Below, piece after piece: positions 44,530-55,798 of a DNA stretch of 64,000 bases (positions are counted from its first letter, which is position 1; every line of letters starts with the position of its first letter). The stretch spans positions 620,001-684,000 of the forward strand of contig QWDQ01000006.1 in NCBI GenBank assembly GCA_003868215.1, given 5' to 3'. Source of the stretch: Pseudophaeomoniella oleicola (lineage: Eukaryota > Ascomycota > Eurotiomycetes > Phaeomoniellales > Phaeomoniellaceae). Below the pieces are notes generated by a model, which did not search any database, had not been told where the DNA came from, and worked only from the letters and a program-made list of their open reading frames with translations. A program made the translations under genes and the position numbers.

Positions 44530-46407
44530 TTACATGTCTTCCTTCCATGCCGACGAGGTAACGGGAGCGGAAGTTATCTGATGGGGAACAACAGTGTTGG
44601 AATTTTCACCTCGGCATCCCCAAAACATGCCTGGGGTCTCGCAATGCTGCTTGGACTTTGTAGTCGACGCCGTTAGAGATGATGTGGGATCATTGCAGCC
44701 GCCGAACCACCCGGCCTTTTGACATGTCGTGGATGATGATACTGAAGAAGGAGATGCGGTAGGTGTTGTGGTCACGGTTGGAGCCGGAGCCGGAGTCGCA
44801 GATTGAGTCGAAGATGTAGTCGTTGTGGGATCTTTACAGCCAAACCAGCCCGGCGTCTTGCAAGTGGATGTCGAAGTTGTGGTTGTGCTCGTTGACGTCG
44901 AGGTCACGTCCGTCGTCGTAGTCTTATCGAGACAGCCCCACCATCCAGGTGTTTCACAGGTGCTCGTGCGAGTCTGTATAGTCGTGCTAGAACTTGAGGA
45001 AGTGGTTGATTCGGTCCCGTTGCTCTCAAAATACTTCCAGTTGAAACAGTCCACGCACTCGTCATCAACCTCGCAAGACGGCAGAGTGTCATAAGCTAGA
45101 AGAACCGAGTCAATGACAACGTGGATCTTATGGTTGCCAATACCAACTCGCCAGCCAAGGTCGGAGACGGTATCGTAGAGGCAAACGTGCCCAGTGTGGC
45201 ATTGCGACTCCATAGCGTACCCACCAAACGTGCATGTTGCAGCGGCACCATTACAACTTCCCATGAACACAGGATCAGCGGTATGGCCGAAATGATACAC
45301 CCCAGTCTTGGATCGGGCTCGTGGCCTTTGTGGATCAGAATCTGGGGGAGCCGGAAGACCAAGCCTCTTCGCAGGTAGATCATCTCCAGGAGCCTCGAAA
45401 GCAACGACCGGTAATCCAAAGGTATGTCCAAGCAGCGCGCTCACGGCACCGCCCAACGAATGCCCAGTAAGCCAAATCGTTGAGTCTGGATAAAGCTTAG
45501 TTACGTTGGTGTATAATTCAATGGAAGCCCTGTAGTAGCGGTTCTCTTGGCGGAGCTCCTGGATGAGACAAGTCTGATTGCAAGTATAGGCTGATGACTG
45601 GCAATCGCAAACCTGTCTCCATAGGCGCTGACCGCCTTGTCCACAACAGCAACTGAAGAAAAGGTTATCGTTGAGCTTATCGTTTGTCGTAGTTTCGCTA
45701 CCGTCGAAGACGGCTGGCGAGGTTCCTTTCAGACCCATGACAACCGTTGAGTTCGTCTCATCCGCGAAAACGTAGCCTCGTAATCCGTCCTCTTCCCAAC
45801 CAAAACCCGCTGATCGGTTGAAATCCCCTACTTCTTCCCATTCACCCTTGTGTGGTATCTCAACATATGCGTTCGCTGCCATCCTAGCTAATGTGATCAC
45901 CGTATCCCTGTCCGTGACATTTGGTCCTGGCAGCTCGTCCAAGGTCCACGCAGACGTATCTAGGACGGCCGGCTCGCCGGTCAGCCTTGCTGTCCTCAAG
46001 TGGGAGTCGATGGCAGCCGGAGAACGGTCAGCCAGGCGTTGTATTTCAAGAGGCCGAGACTTCGCTACGTAGTGGTCTTTTCTGGATATTTGCTGGTGGG
46101 GATCTGTTCCCGGGGAGCGATCCTGGGGACGGAAGTCCATCCGTCGGTGGAGTTCAGGGTATAGGTACGTGCCATGATGGAAGACGTGTCGTAGAGTGAA
46201 GTCGTGATGTGAAGATACTGGCTGCAATGGAAAGTCGGGTCCAATAGGAGGGAGGTTATGGATGTTGGCTAGCTGTGGGATCGGTTGCGAGGCGGGCTGT
46301 GATGTGGCGGCGAGACTGCCGGATAAGGAGAGGAAGGATAATAGGATACTTGTAGTGATTGTCTTTGATGAAGGGCACAGAGCCCTCTTTGATTTCCGTA
46401 CTTTCAT
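44530..46407 (-). CDS. ATG15: Vacuolar phospholipase Atg15 (autophagic body lipase)
   Basis: Single exon, 625 residues from the ATG at 46407. A hydrophobic signal anchor ([17 protein letters not shown]) lies near residues 18-36. The lumenal class-3 lipase domain has [31 protein letters not shown], the paired-Cys [10 protein letters not shown] block and the nucleophile elbow [29 protein letters not shown] and [13 protein letters not shown] follow with the likely Asp, and [13 protein letters not shown] with the likely His. Atg15 breaks down autophagic bodies and multivesicular vesicles inside the vacuole. The C-terminal 150 residues are Ser/Thr-rich with four copies of a CxxPGWxGC-like unit (see findings). 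An upstream in-frame extension lacks an ATG. Confidence 0.95.
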   Translation of the reverse strand: MKVRKSKRALCPSSKTITTSILLSFLSLSGSLAATSQPASQPIPQLANIHNLPPIGPDFPLQPVSSHHDFTLRHVFHHGTYLYPELHRRMDFRPQDRSPGTDPHQQISRKDHYVAKSRPLEIQRLADRSPAAIDSHLRTARLTGEPAVLDTSAWTLDELPGPNVTDRDTVITLARMAANAYVEIPHKGEWEEVGDFNRSAGFGWEEDGLRGYVFADETNSTVVMGLKGTSPAVFDGSETTTNDKLNDNLFFSCCCGQGGQRLWRQVCDCQSSAYTCNQTCLIQELRQENRYYRASIELYTNVTKLYPDSTIWLTGHSLGGAVSALLGHTFGLPVVAFEAPGDDLPAKRLGLPAPPDSDPQRPRARSKTGVYHFGHTADPVFMGSCNGAAATCTFGGYAMESQCHTGHVCLYDTVSDLGWRVGIGNHKIHVVIDSVLLAYDTLPSCEVDDECVDCFNWKYFESNGTESTTSSSSSTTIQTRTSTCETPGWWGCLDKTTTTDVTSTSTSTTTTSTSTCKTPGWFGCKDPTTTTSSTQSATPAPAPTVTTTPTASPSSVSSSTTCQKAGWFGGCNDPTSSLTASTTKSKQHCETPGMFWGCRGENSNTVVPHQITSAPVTSSAWKEDM

Positions 46408-47074
46408 ATTTGGAGAGGAATGAAAAGCCTTGATAGATATTGTTGGCCCAGGTCGTTGCAAGACGTTGACATTTAGAAAGTCGGTAGGTTTGTTGACGTC
46501 GATGGTATGGGCGAGTGGGAGGTTGGAGATGCTGTTGGAGTTGGAGTCATGAGGCCTATCCTATCGCCTATCGCCTATCGCATCCGTCACATGTCGATAA
46601 AGCTTAGTTGATGTTACTCCAAGTTTGACGCGGCCGCTGAGGGCAGACTACGCTACCAGGATCAGTAGGTGGTCCCTGTTTCTGTTATATGATCCGAATA
46701 CATCTTCGCTTCCTCAAAGACGCCTGGACTGGACTTAAGATCCTCGCATCGTGTTTGATTCATACTCAGTCTGTGACTGATGACAAGCATGGGGCTTTTA
46801 GGCTTCAGTTCGTGATCGAGCTCCTTGCAGATGTTGACCATCTCTTTCAATGACTCCGTTCATATAGTACATCATCTGACTATTTCCACATCATTGATCG
46901 AGTCACTCGCTACAGTCTTCCTGCTGTCTTTGTCCTGCTGCGTTGCCTTTTAAAACTCTTTAGCTCGAGAGGCTTGCTACACACAAGGTCTACTTTTCGA
47001 CCCCTGACCTTTTCTATTGATCTGAACGGCCTCTTCTGCACGGTTGCTTCGCTCAACGGCTTCTTGACTTCAAA
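46408..47074. promoter_or_regulatory. Divergent promoter between ATG15 and the VPS9 gene
   Basis: About 670 bases between two opposed starts. CTATCGC repeats occur at 46558-46582. No single motif can be assigned with confidence. Confidence 0.5.
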
Positions 47075-49305
47075 ATGAGCTCAGCCACGCGCCCTAGGGG
47101 TCTACATACAACCAAATCATTCACTAGATTCGAACCAGCGGCGTCCCCCCTCTCATCACCGCGCCACCGAGCCAGTACTATCCAGGCACCAGAGCACACC
47201 GCATTGGACTCGGATTCTTCAAAGGTGCGAGAGGGCAAACGATCAGCTTCGGATGTCTTCGAAAAGTCGAGAATATCGGAAGAAGCAGAACACCCTCCTG
47301 ATCTAGAGGCCCCCCAAGAGTTACCGGATCGTTTTGACGAACTTCCGGTGGAATTGGCAAGTTTAACAGACAGGTATATGGCTCCGATTTCTTACTGGAC
47401 GTGTGCCTAACACTATCTTGCAGGTTTGTTGACTCATTGACAACACGGACGTTCTCTGAACCTCCGTCTATTGACACAATATCCGACCTATTTCAGGAGT
47501 TTTACGCAAAAGCTGGCTCCCATGTTTCGACACATATTTCCACGTTGGCATCTAGATTGAACCGAGATAAGTCTCCCTCAACCAGATCCATCAAAAGCGG
47601 TATCTCGAAACCGACAGCACCACGATCCAGACCCAGTCGAGACTCTCTAAGAAGCTTGGAAAAGGACAGTGGGGAGCAACAGATGCTCACGGCGTCTGAG
47701 GTTACACAGCGAAGGAAAGCCCGTCGCATGTTAGAAGTCAAGCGTGTGGCGCTCGAAGAAGCCGTTGAGAGAAGGGCATGCGAGAAGGTATATGAAAAGA
47801 TTTGGCGGCATAAAGCCACCTTAGATGAAGTAAGAGACGAGAAGCTGCGTTCAAAACAGGCAGCGCTGGCTCTAGTCGGCATTGGTCTCAAAGATCTTGG
47901 CATTGAAGTTGGAAACAATGCCATGGATGGGGAGGCTACGGTGCGAGAATGGCTGACACCTGCTCGTGAGGGACTTGCGCGGATGGATCAAGAACACTTC
48001 CCACTAGGCAAATTACGACATCTTCAAGCTGCCCACCAGTCTATTGTTGAAACGTTGTCGAAGTTCCATCCTTCATCTTCGTCTGCAGATGAAATCCTTC
48101 CGACCCTGATTTTCACCCTCATCACTTCACCCCCAGAAGGAATCAACATTATAAGCAACCTGTACTTCATCCAGCGATTCCGTTCATCGAGCAAGATCGA
48201 TGGTGAGGCTGCGTACTGTATGACGAACCTTGAAGCCGCCATCAGCTTTCTCGAGAACGTAGATCTGTCATCTTTGAGAGACGACGAGGCACCCGAGGGA
48301 CCTGCCAAATCTTTGAGTCGTCCAGTAACCCCCAGTGCTGATAAAAGCTCTGAGCCATTTCCAAATCTACCGCCGGCTATGCCGGCTCTGTCAGGTGAGC
48401 CGACAGCGGCTACGTCAGAATCAACAGCCTCTGCGATGCCTGCTTCTCAGAAGTCGGACACCCTGTTGCCATCGGCAGCACATCAACGACGCATTAGTAA
48501 CCCATTTCAGTTGCCGTCAAAGGTCATTGGTGCCGCCAATGACGCGGTACGCAACACTGCAGAGGAAGTTTCGAAGAATATCAGTAACACCCTCGACAAC
48601 AGCTTCAAGTTTCTCTTTGGACGCCTCAACGAGCAAAGCCAAGAGCTTTCGAATGCCGAGGTGGTGCTCCCGAAAACTCTAGATGACGCTCGCCAGTTGG
48701 TCAGTCCGACTCAACGATCAGAGGATCTAACCTTCAGTGAAGCGAGCTCCCTTGCAGACTTCGGTGCCGAATCTCCAGAACTCAAAAGTAACACGAAGGC
48801 TGAGGATAAACTGCTAGGCATAATGAATGGTCGAAAGTCTTCGGCAAACCGTGATCGCAGCGTTGACAGCTCGCAGAGCAATGGTAGCGGCAGTGGTAGG
48901 AAAGTCTCTTTTGCTGCAGGAACCTCAACAACTCCTGGGAGTGCCGCCAACATCGCAGCAAACCCCTTTGACTCTGTCAAAAATCTCGGAAACTCTCTCA
49001 ACCCATTGAACCATCTTCCAACATTTGGTGGCGGTCTACGTGGTTTCGGAAGCAAGCCTCCTCCCGCTCCAGCGGTTACAGTAGCCCAAGAAAAGGACAG
49101 AGCCAGACCAACAACTACCTCATCGACAGAGTTCTCTGATACTCAAAAAGATCCCAAGGAAACCCTAAGATACGACCCACCGATTCGCAAGTTCCTGATA
49201 ACACAGGATGCAAGTGACTTGAAAGTCGGCGACGTTGCCGAGTTACTGAAAGATTACCAACGACTTGCAGCAGTCCTTGGTCAGATAAAAAAGAATGAGC
49301 CGTGA
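47075..49305 (+). CDS. VPS9-domain protein (Rab5-type exchange factor)
   Basis: Two exons: 47075-47373 and 47424-49305; 726 residues. The N-terminal 130 residues are disordered. Residues about 100-200 form a helical stretch with LTDRFVDSLTTRTFSEPPS at the splice join. The VPS9 core is at residues about 240-390: WLTPAREGLARMDQEHFPLG, then SADEILPTLIFTLITSPPEG, then ISNLYFIQRFRSSSKIDGEA and YCMTNLEAAISFLENVD. This holds the conserved D..LP and Y..T.L positions of exchange factors for Rab5/Vps21. The C-terminal 300 residues are disordered, and the end KDYQRLAAVLGQIKK may be helical. Yeast has Vps9 and Muk1; this one lacks a visible CUE domain, so it is more Muk1-like. The partner Rab is inferred. 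Confidence 0.87.
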
Positions 49306-49807
49306 TTGATACGGCATCATCAAGACCATTATTCGTATACGTTCCCCGGTTCGATCTCGCATAGCATAGCGACGGCGCATCTGAGGACAGGCAGGACAAA
49401 ACCACGGAAACTTGTATATATGCTTGCACATACATGTACCTCAGGTGATTGATCGAAAGAATACAACGAGATATTGATGTTTTAAATCTTGATAATGTAC
49501 TGTATTGAATTTCCGATTAAACCTCAAGGCCTTGCGAGAAGGATACGCAGAAAATGAAGGTGCAGGGACGGATCGTGTTTAGAAAGATTGAAGAATTGGC
49601 ATCTCATTGTCATGAGACACATTGTATTTGAGAAACCGTAGCTAAAGCTGAATACATACATATACACCAACGTCTAGCGGTCGTTCTTGTCCGTCTGATT
49701 GCTGACTGAATGATCGGACCGTTCATCTGTTTTCCTTCCTTTACTCAACAAGAGAGAAGATATCCGCACCAAGAAAACAACTTCTCGTTTCCTTTCTCGT
49801 TTGTTTT
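49306..49807. other. Convergent intergenic region
   Basis: About 500 bases between the stops of the VPS9 gene and zuotin. Nothing else is seen. Confidence 0.5.
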
Positions 49808-51894
49808 TCAAGCTCCGAGGACTTTCAAGTCACCACTACCGACTTTGCCAGCACCGACAAGTCTCTTCGCTTCCTCATCCCAGACGCTCTTGACCTTTGC
49901 CTTGTCCTTTCCAGCGACGCTGAGTTTGCTGACCAAGTCGGCCAATTCACTGGGGTCGATCTTGGTTTGGATCAATTCTACGTCACCGAGGGTGCTGTCG
50001 ACTTGAGTAACAGAGGCATCACCGTCAGCAAAGTAGTTGACATCCTTGACGCTGCTCTTGAGAACACGTCTGTTCTTCTTGACCGCGTTCTTGGCGGCTT
50101 CTTTGGCCTTCTTGTCATCTGCGGCTTTGGACTTGGCGGCTACTTCGGCTTCTTTGGCCTTCTTGTCATCCTCTTCCTTCTGTTTGGCGGCTTCTTCTGC
50201 AAGACGCTTGGCTTCAGCTTCCTTCTCAAGTCGCTTCTTGTTCTTATTGGCAGATTTCTCCTTTTGGAACTTCTTGATACGTTCATCAGTCGAGAGGGCA
50301 ACATCGACAAGGTTACGAAGGCGGGCAATGTCTTCACTCTTTCTCTTGCGACGTGCGTTGGCATTCTTCTTCTCGACATGACGCTTGTGATCACGGTTCT
50401 CATTGTCATCGGGAACATCTTCGTCGAGATATTCAAATGTTCTCCAGCTGTCAAAGTTGTACCAGAAGTCATAGAAGGCCTCAACCTCTTCGCGAGTGGA
50501 GTCAGGACCACCAACACCTGGGACAGGTTGAACTTTGGAGAAGCGAGCTTCGGATTGAAAGACAGGACGCCAGAGTTTGAACCAATCTCCCTTCTGGATC
50601 TCCTTCTTAGTTGGTGGTTCAACATCTGCTGCTTCATCGACTGAATCCCATTGACGACGCTTGACTGGGTCAGTAAGGATCTCAGTAGCTTTCTGAATGC
50701 ACTTGAAGAATGAGTCATCTTCATTGACCTTGCCAGCGGCAGCCTTCTTGTCTGGGTGATGTCTCAAAACCTTCTTGCGGTGAGCCTTCTTAATCTGCTC
50801 TGGTGTAGCCTTGTATCGGTACTTGCTCAATCCAAGTACAGCATAATGGTCTTGGTTTTTCCAATCCTTTGCGTCACGTTGGAGCATGACCGGATCTTCA
50901 TCTTCACTGATGTCCATGTCGTCTTCATCCTCAACGGTCTTCACCTTTTGTTGAGCCTGAATACGCTCATCTTCTGAGAAGGTTCGACCATGACGCTTTC
51001 TACGAGCGTATGCAAGATAATGAGGACCAACGGGTTGGATCTCTCTCATGGCTGGTGAGGATGCGGCGCCAACAGTTTTGAAGTTCGCATTCTCAGAGCT
51101 ACCACCTTGCCAATCGACGGGCAAGGATGGAAGAGTGAGAGATGCACTGACTTCTTGAACGATCGACATCTTGAGCTGATCGTCGTCGAAGTGCTCGTTG
51201 TGGATTTGATGGTTATCAGACCGATCTTCGTCGGACTGCTCGTGTTGTAATTGATGGTAAAGAGATTGATCGTCGTCGAATTGCTCGTTGTCGGGTTGAT
51301 GGTTGTCGGAATGATCGTTGTTATTGAAGGGAGGAGCGGAGTGTGCAGTAGTAGGAGCTGGAGCTGGAGCTGGAGCTGGAAGTGGAAGTGGAAGTGGAAG
51401 TGGAACTGGAGCTGGAGCTGGAGCTAGAACTGCAACTTGACTTTGCAGAAGTTGGTTGAGCTCTTGAGTGAGCTGCACACTTCTCTCTGTGGGGAAGTCA
51501 CACTCTACCCAGCCGTCGGTATCGTCGCCGACTGCTTCCACAAATTGATATGTTGGTGGAGCAGAGGCAAGTTTGGTTAGGAAAAAATATTCGTAACCGT
51601 ACAACGGGTCAATGGCCCGGATCAAGTTGCGATCACCGACCGCAATTGGAAGACCGAAATCAAAAAGGACCCTTTCTGGCTGGTATCCTTCGGACGCAGA
51701 GTCGTCTGCTACTGTCCCTTCAGAGGAATTGAAAGATTTCGACTCTGTGTCGCTGAAGAAAGATTCGTCCCGCCCAAAATTTTGGTCGAGCCCTTCATGG
51801 GACGCAGACTGGGAAGAAGAGGCAGGTTAGCCGAATCATTGAAAATACGGTGACCCAAGCGGCGAAATATACTCACCGAACGGAATTCGGCCAT
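49808..51894 (-). CDS. ZUO1: Zuotin (ribosome-associated DnaJ), with a long in-frame N-terminal extension
   Basis: The canonical zuotin is 49808-51169 (453 residues, usual length), starting MSIVQEVSAS with a good context (AAGATGTCG). It has VGPHYLAYARRKRHGRTF, a J domain with DHYAVLGLSKYRYKATPEQI and the HPD in VLRHHPDKKAA, the zuotin homology region GDWFKLWRPVFQSEARFS, a charged Lys/Glu/Ala helix (ribosome binding) and a short SANT-less end. Zuotin pairs with Ssz1 and activates Ssb Hsp70 at the ribosome exit. The frame stays open upstream and, through a 66-nt intron (51809-51876), reaches a six-codon exon at 51877-51894 (MAEFRS). That model gives 672 residues, the first about 219 unrelated to zuotin. 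Both starts are plausible; the shorter is certain as zuotin. Confidence 0.85.
51353..51430. repeat. GGAGCT/GGAAGT hexanucleotide repeat
   Basis: About 13 six-base units, GGAGCT at both ends and GGAAGT in the middle. On the minus strand they read as Ala-Pro and Leu-Pro pairs in the zuotin extension frame. It may vary in length without breaking the frame, as six is a multiple of three. Confidence 0.9.
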
Positions 51895-52077
51895 GATCTT
51901 CTGCTTTATGATGTTATGCTCTTATGTATGCGCTTTCTATTGCAAACTCGTCGCTGATACTATGAACGGTGACAAAGGTTGATTATTTCAAGATAGACAT
52001 TTCGACAGAACAGGGAAAGTTGGACTTTGCGACATCGCTGTACAGCGCAAAGACCTATACCGCACATCTAATTCACA
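51895..52077. promoter_or_regulatory. Short divergent promoter between zuotin extension and MZM1
   Basis: Only 183 bases separate the two ATGs if the long zuotin model is right. The two leaders probably overlap or a shared promoter is used. Confidence 0.5.
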
Positions 52078-52544
52078 ATGGCTCTGGCAGCATATCGCCA
52101 TCTCTTAAGGGCCACCAGGATCGCCTTCCAAGGTCTGTATTTGTCCAACCAGCATTGGTCCAATGTAGCCTTTTTTTCCAACTACCAGTACAAAGCCCAA
52201 TCTATCAATTACTAACTCCCTTTGTAGGCGACTTCCCCCTCCTCCACGCAGCTCGTACTCAGGCCCGACAAGGATTTGACCAGCTACGACTAGTCGACGA
52301 GGATTCAGAAGATGCACAGAAAGGGATCCAGCATGCAGAAGATGTTGCAAGAGTTTTGAAAGAGAACATTGTACAGGGTGTACAGGTTGAGGACGACACA
52401 TATAGTGAGCCATACTACGTTCGTGAACTGTGGCCCTTGCTAATTGTGGTAGAACTCAAAATACATGAACATACGGAACGAGGTGACAATCAGACCGCCA
52501 AGGTGGGTGGTCAGACTGTGACGATATCAAAATCATGTTCCTGA
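52078..52544 (+). CDS. MZM1: LYR-motif protein Mzm1, mitochondrial zinc maintenance / Rieske chaperone
   Basis: Three exons: 52078-52132, 52228-52404, 52453-52544; 107 residues. The N-terminus MALAAYRHLLRATRIAF holds the LYR-type motif (AYR), followed across the first intron by GDFPLLHAARTQARQGFDQ. The last join gives a YKLKIHEHTERGDN end, typical of fungal Mzm1. In yeast the matrix protein Mzm1 stabilises the Rieske iron-sulfur protein Rip1 before Bcs1 inserts it into complex III. Length is that of the family (about 110). Splice phases close exactly. The gene lies head to head with zuotin. Confidence 0.93.
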
Positions 52545-52708
52545 ACGTGGAGTTGTCAAAGGAGCCAGTGTGCTCTGAAGAGTAAACCAGAAAAAGTTGT
52601 ACTTTTATATATGATACCCTGCCATTCGAGGTTTTCTCTTATCCATGCAATAGAGACCAAATCATCAAACGCCATGCTTCGTAATTTCAACAAGAACCAT
52701 ATCGTTCC

Positions 52709-53851
52709 TCAGTCTCCTGAAAGACTTGCATATTGGACATCACCAGCCCCTGGTGGTGGTGCTACCGCATAAGCTCTTGACTCCGCCTCCGAAGCAGTCC
52801 CACTCTCACCGCCTGTGATGGCTTGCTGGCTGCCTGATTCAGCAGCCTTTAGAGCAGCTACAGCCGTTCGTCCTTCTCTGGCTAAGTTCAATCGCTCTTC
52901 CCGGTCCATACTGTCAAGAGCCTTTGGTTTACCCCACCGTACTCGCAGCGGACAACCTTGGATTACGGCCTTTCCTTTGCACTCCTCTGCTGCTTTTTCC
53001 GCCACTTCTCTGGACGCATAGTTGACGAAGGCACAATGAGATCGGTGTGAGCAGACAAGAGATCGCACTGTACCAAAAGCCGCAAAGTATTTCCGGATAG
53101 CATGTTCTGGTAGGTCGTCTTCCACACCTGTTACGAACAGAGACATGATGTTAGGATCCCTGGGCGGGAGCCAATCTTCCGGCTGTGGAGGTAATTGTGC
53201 AGCACCTGGAAATGCTCGGCCGCTTTTGCCTGCGGCTCTTGCAGCTCTGGCTGGACTATCTCGTGGGCCGGGTGTTGCAGCCTTCTTGCTATCCGCTGTC
53301 CGTATTGGTCCCGGCCCATAAGCGATCTGCTTCTGCCCTTCTCCCGTAGCTTCTCCCTCGGCTTCTAATCTTCTCTGCTTTTTGTAGTAAGGTTCACTGT
53401 TGGCTAGTCTCCTCAGCAGTTCTCGTGCCTTTTCATCTGTCTTCTCGTATTCTTCCAAGCCTGCTCTGCCTTCTTCGATCGCTCTCTCGTTATTCTGCGC
53501 ATAGTACTCTCGATTGATGCCTGATTGAGGACCAGGAGCGACCATTTTCAGAGCAGCGTCTCTGACGACGATAGGGAGACCAAACGACAGATCGAGCATG
53601 CAGCACTGACAACAGTTCTTGAGGCGCGCACATGTCAAGCAGATATTCGTCCTTTTAGTTCGCGCCGTCCGATCTGGTTTCCACTGAAAAATGGTGAAAG
53701 GCCTCGTACATATCTTGCATTCAGCACCATGATCTTCCTTCAGCATCTGCACGTATGGATTCTCAGGTAGACAATTTTCGCATGTGGACGGGAAGTCGGT
53801 CGTTTCCCATCCTGACCGGTTAATGTCCTGCTTGATCTGTGCCTGGGCCAT
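52709..53851 (-). CDS. slt11: Pre-mRNA splicing factor Slt11/Ecm2 (RBM22 homologue)
   Basis: Single exon, 380 residues. Cysteine-rich zinc ribbons fill the first 95 residues: TCENCLPENPYVQM, AECKICTRPFTIFQW and TNICLTCARLKNCCQCCM, with DLSFGLPIVVRD after them. Next comes INREYYAQNNERAI and a linker with AYGPGPIR. The RRM is at about residues 233-308 (IMSLFVTGVEDDLPEHAIRK, SHCAFVNYASREVAEKAAEE, LRVRWGKPK). Slt11/Ecm2 belongs to the NineTeen-related group, contacting U2/U6 and intron in the catalytic spliceosome. The ATG at 53851 begins MAQAQIKQDINRSGWE, the usual start. It is divergent from ERG6. Confidence 0.95.
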   Translation of the reverse strand: MAQAQIKQDINRSGWETTDFPSTCENCLPENPYVQMLKEDHGAECKICTRPFTIFQWKPDRTARTKRTNICLTCARLKNCCQCCMLDLSFGLPIVVRDAALKMVAPGPQSGINREYYAQNNERAIEEGRAGLEEYEKTDEKARELLRRLANSEPYYKKQRRLEAEGEATGEGQKQIAYGPGPIRTADSKKAATPGPRDSPARAARAAGKSGRAFPGAAQLPPQPEDWLPPRDPNIMSLFVTGVEDDLPEHAIRKYFAAFGTVRSLVCSHRSHCAFVNYASREVAEKAAEECKGKAVIQGCPLRVRWGKPKALDSMDREERLNLAREGRTAVAALKAAESGSQQAITGGESGTASEAESRAYAVAPPPGAGDVQYASLSGD

Positions 53852-54581
53852 ATCGTGATCGCAGACCTATGTCCCTGTGACTGGTATAGTAGTTAAGGCG
53901 CCGCGACGGTCTCAGGCTTGTTGAAGGAGGTGACTTGTATCTGTAGAGCAATGATGATGTTTCGCCGTCTGCTAGAAATCTCAGGCTTGGCGTTGAAGGC
54001 GATAAGATTACAGTACGGGAAATGAACCGAAGGCGCAATACTTTGATAATCATGCCAAGAATGGTTCCTTGGAGACAACACTGGACAGTAACAGGGACTG
54101 TTCCCGTTGAAGCAAAGCCTAAAGCTGATCTTGGTCTAGCCAATATTGCATTTCTTTGTGGGGGGAGTTGCTTAATACATAGTACGGATACTACTACGGT
54201 ATTGGTACTTCAGGGGGCCTCGTCACTTGCCTCTGCAACTTATTATTGGCTCGTCCGTCCAGGAACAGATCCTCCGAGATTGCGGCGGAAGATCGAGTCC
54301 TCAGACCACTCGGCAAAATTATAAACGACTGCGCGAGCATTGGGTTTCCCGTGTGAAGAGGTGGGTGATGCGACACCGCCGTGCCAACATTGAGTTCCCC
54401 TAATAATTGTACATGCGTTTCCTTTATCCCCTACTCAATCCAACATCTGCCTTCTTACCAGAAGATAGACTATTCTCCAGTTTAGTTGTACATCACACTT
54501 CTAGCGAGTCGTCCTCTTGAGTCTTTTCCGCCGAAACAACCCTACTTTGACCGTTCACAGCTTCAACAGCTGTATATAAAA
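53852..54581. promoter_or_regulatory. Divergent promoter between slt11 and ERG6
   Basis: About 730 bases between opposed starts. A pyrimidine/A-rich leader directly precedes the ERG6 ATG (TGTATATAAAA is too near the ATG to be a normal TATA box). No sterol-response motif can be named with confidence. Confidence 0.5.
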
Positions 54582-55798
54582 ATGGGCGACCCAATCACTC
54601 TCGAAAAGGAAGACCATGAGCGCGACGCTGCATTCCAGAAAGCCATGCACGGGAAGTCTGCCGAAGCCAGAGCTGGCATCGTTGCCTTGATGAGAAAGGA
54701 TGGCCGATCAACAGATGAGGCTGTCAAAGAATACTTCAAGCATTTTGAAAACAAGTCAGCCAAGAACGAGACAGAAGCAGATCGAAAGGCAAGAAGAGAT
54801 GAATATGCTACCTTAACCAGACAGTGAGTCCTGCTCTAGTTCTTACTCGACATGCGCAATCTTGTGATTACTGACCGCTGTATCATTTCAGCTATTACAA
54901 TCTTGCGACTGATCTTTACGAATATGGCTGGGGCTCTTCTTTCCACTTCTGTCGATTTGCCTATGGCGAACCCTTCAATCAAGCTGTTGCTCGTCATGAA
55001 CACTACCTAGCTGCGAAAATGAATCTGTCGGATAACATGTCAGTCCTGGATGTTGGCTGCGGTGTTGGTGGCCCAGCTCGGGAAATTTGCAAGTTTAGTG
55101 GCGCCAACATCACTGGACTGAACAACAACGATTATCAGATTGAGCGTGCGACGAGATATGCTGAAAAAGAGGGGCTCGCTGATAAACTGCGGTTCGTAAA
55201 AGGCGACTTCATGCAAATGTCTTTCGCAGATGAGACGTTTGATGCCGTGTATGCCATTGAAGCAACGGTCCATGCACCATCATTGAAAGGCGTCTACTCT
55301 GAAATTTATCGTGTCCTTAAACCGGGCGGTGTCTTCGGCGTGTACGAATGGCTTATGACGGATGCTTACGACAACTCGAATGCCGAGCACCGTGAGATTC
55401 GTCTCGGTATCGAGCATGGTGACGGTATCTCCAACATGGTCAGAATATCTGAGGGTATCCAGGCCATCAAGGATGCCGGTTTTGAAATGGAACTCCACGA
55501 AGATTTAGCCGACAGGCCTGATGAAATCCCTTGGTACTATCCATTGAGCGCCGAGTGGAAGTACGTACGCCGACCATTTGATGTGTACATGGTGATTCGG
55601 ATGACCTGGTGGGGCTTGTTGATCATCCACGGCTTCCTGGGTGTTCTGGAAACTATCGGACTCTTACCCAAAGGTACCCAGAAGACGGCGGATATGTTGG
55701 CGGTTGGTGGTCTGAACCTCGTGAAGGGCGGTCAAAAGAAGCTCTTCACTCCAATGTACTTGATGGTGGCGAGAAAGCCCAAGGATGCAAGGTCATGA
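54582..55798 (+). CDS. ERG6: Sterol 24-C-methyltransferase
   Basis: Two exons: 54582-54823 and 54892-55798; 382 residues. The enzyme moves a methyl group from S-adenosylmethionine to C24 of the sterol side chain (lanosterol or zymosterol) in ergosterol synthesis, on the ER or lipid droplets. The splice join yields LTRHYYNLATDLYEYGWG, the family's aromatic sterol-binding region I. Then come FHFCRFAYGEPFNQAVARHE, SAM motif I SVLDVGCGVGGPAREI, NNNDYQIERATRYAEKEGL, and motif post-II DAVYAIEATVHAPSL with the acid residue. GVFGVYEWLMTDAYD and RRPFDVYMVIRMTWWGLL follow. Length and order are standard. The ATG at 54582 gives MGDPITLEKEDHERDAAF. Confidence 0.97.

Noticed and set aside
47108-47124. GATTCGAACC, resembling a tRNA B-box on the minus strand
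   Set aside because: It lies inside the VPS9 coding exon (TRFEPA) and no cloverleaf or A-box can be built around it.
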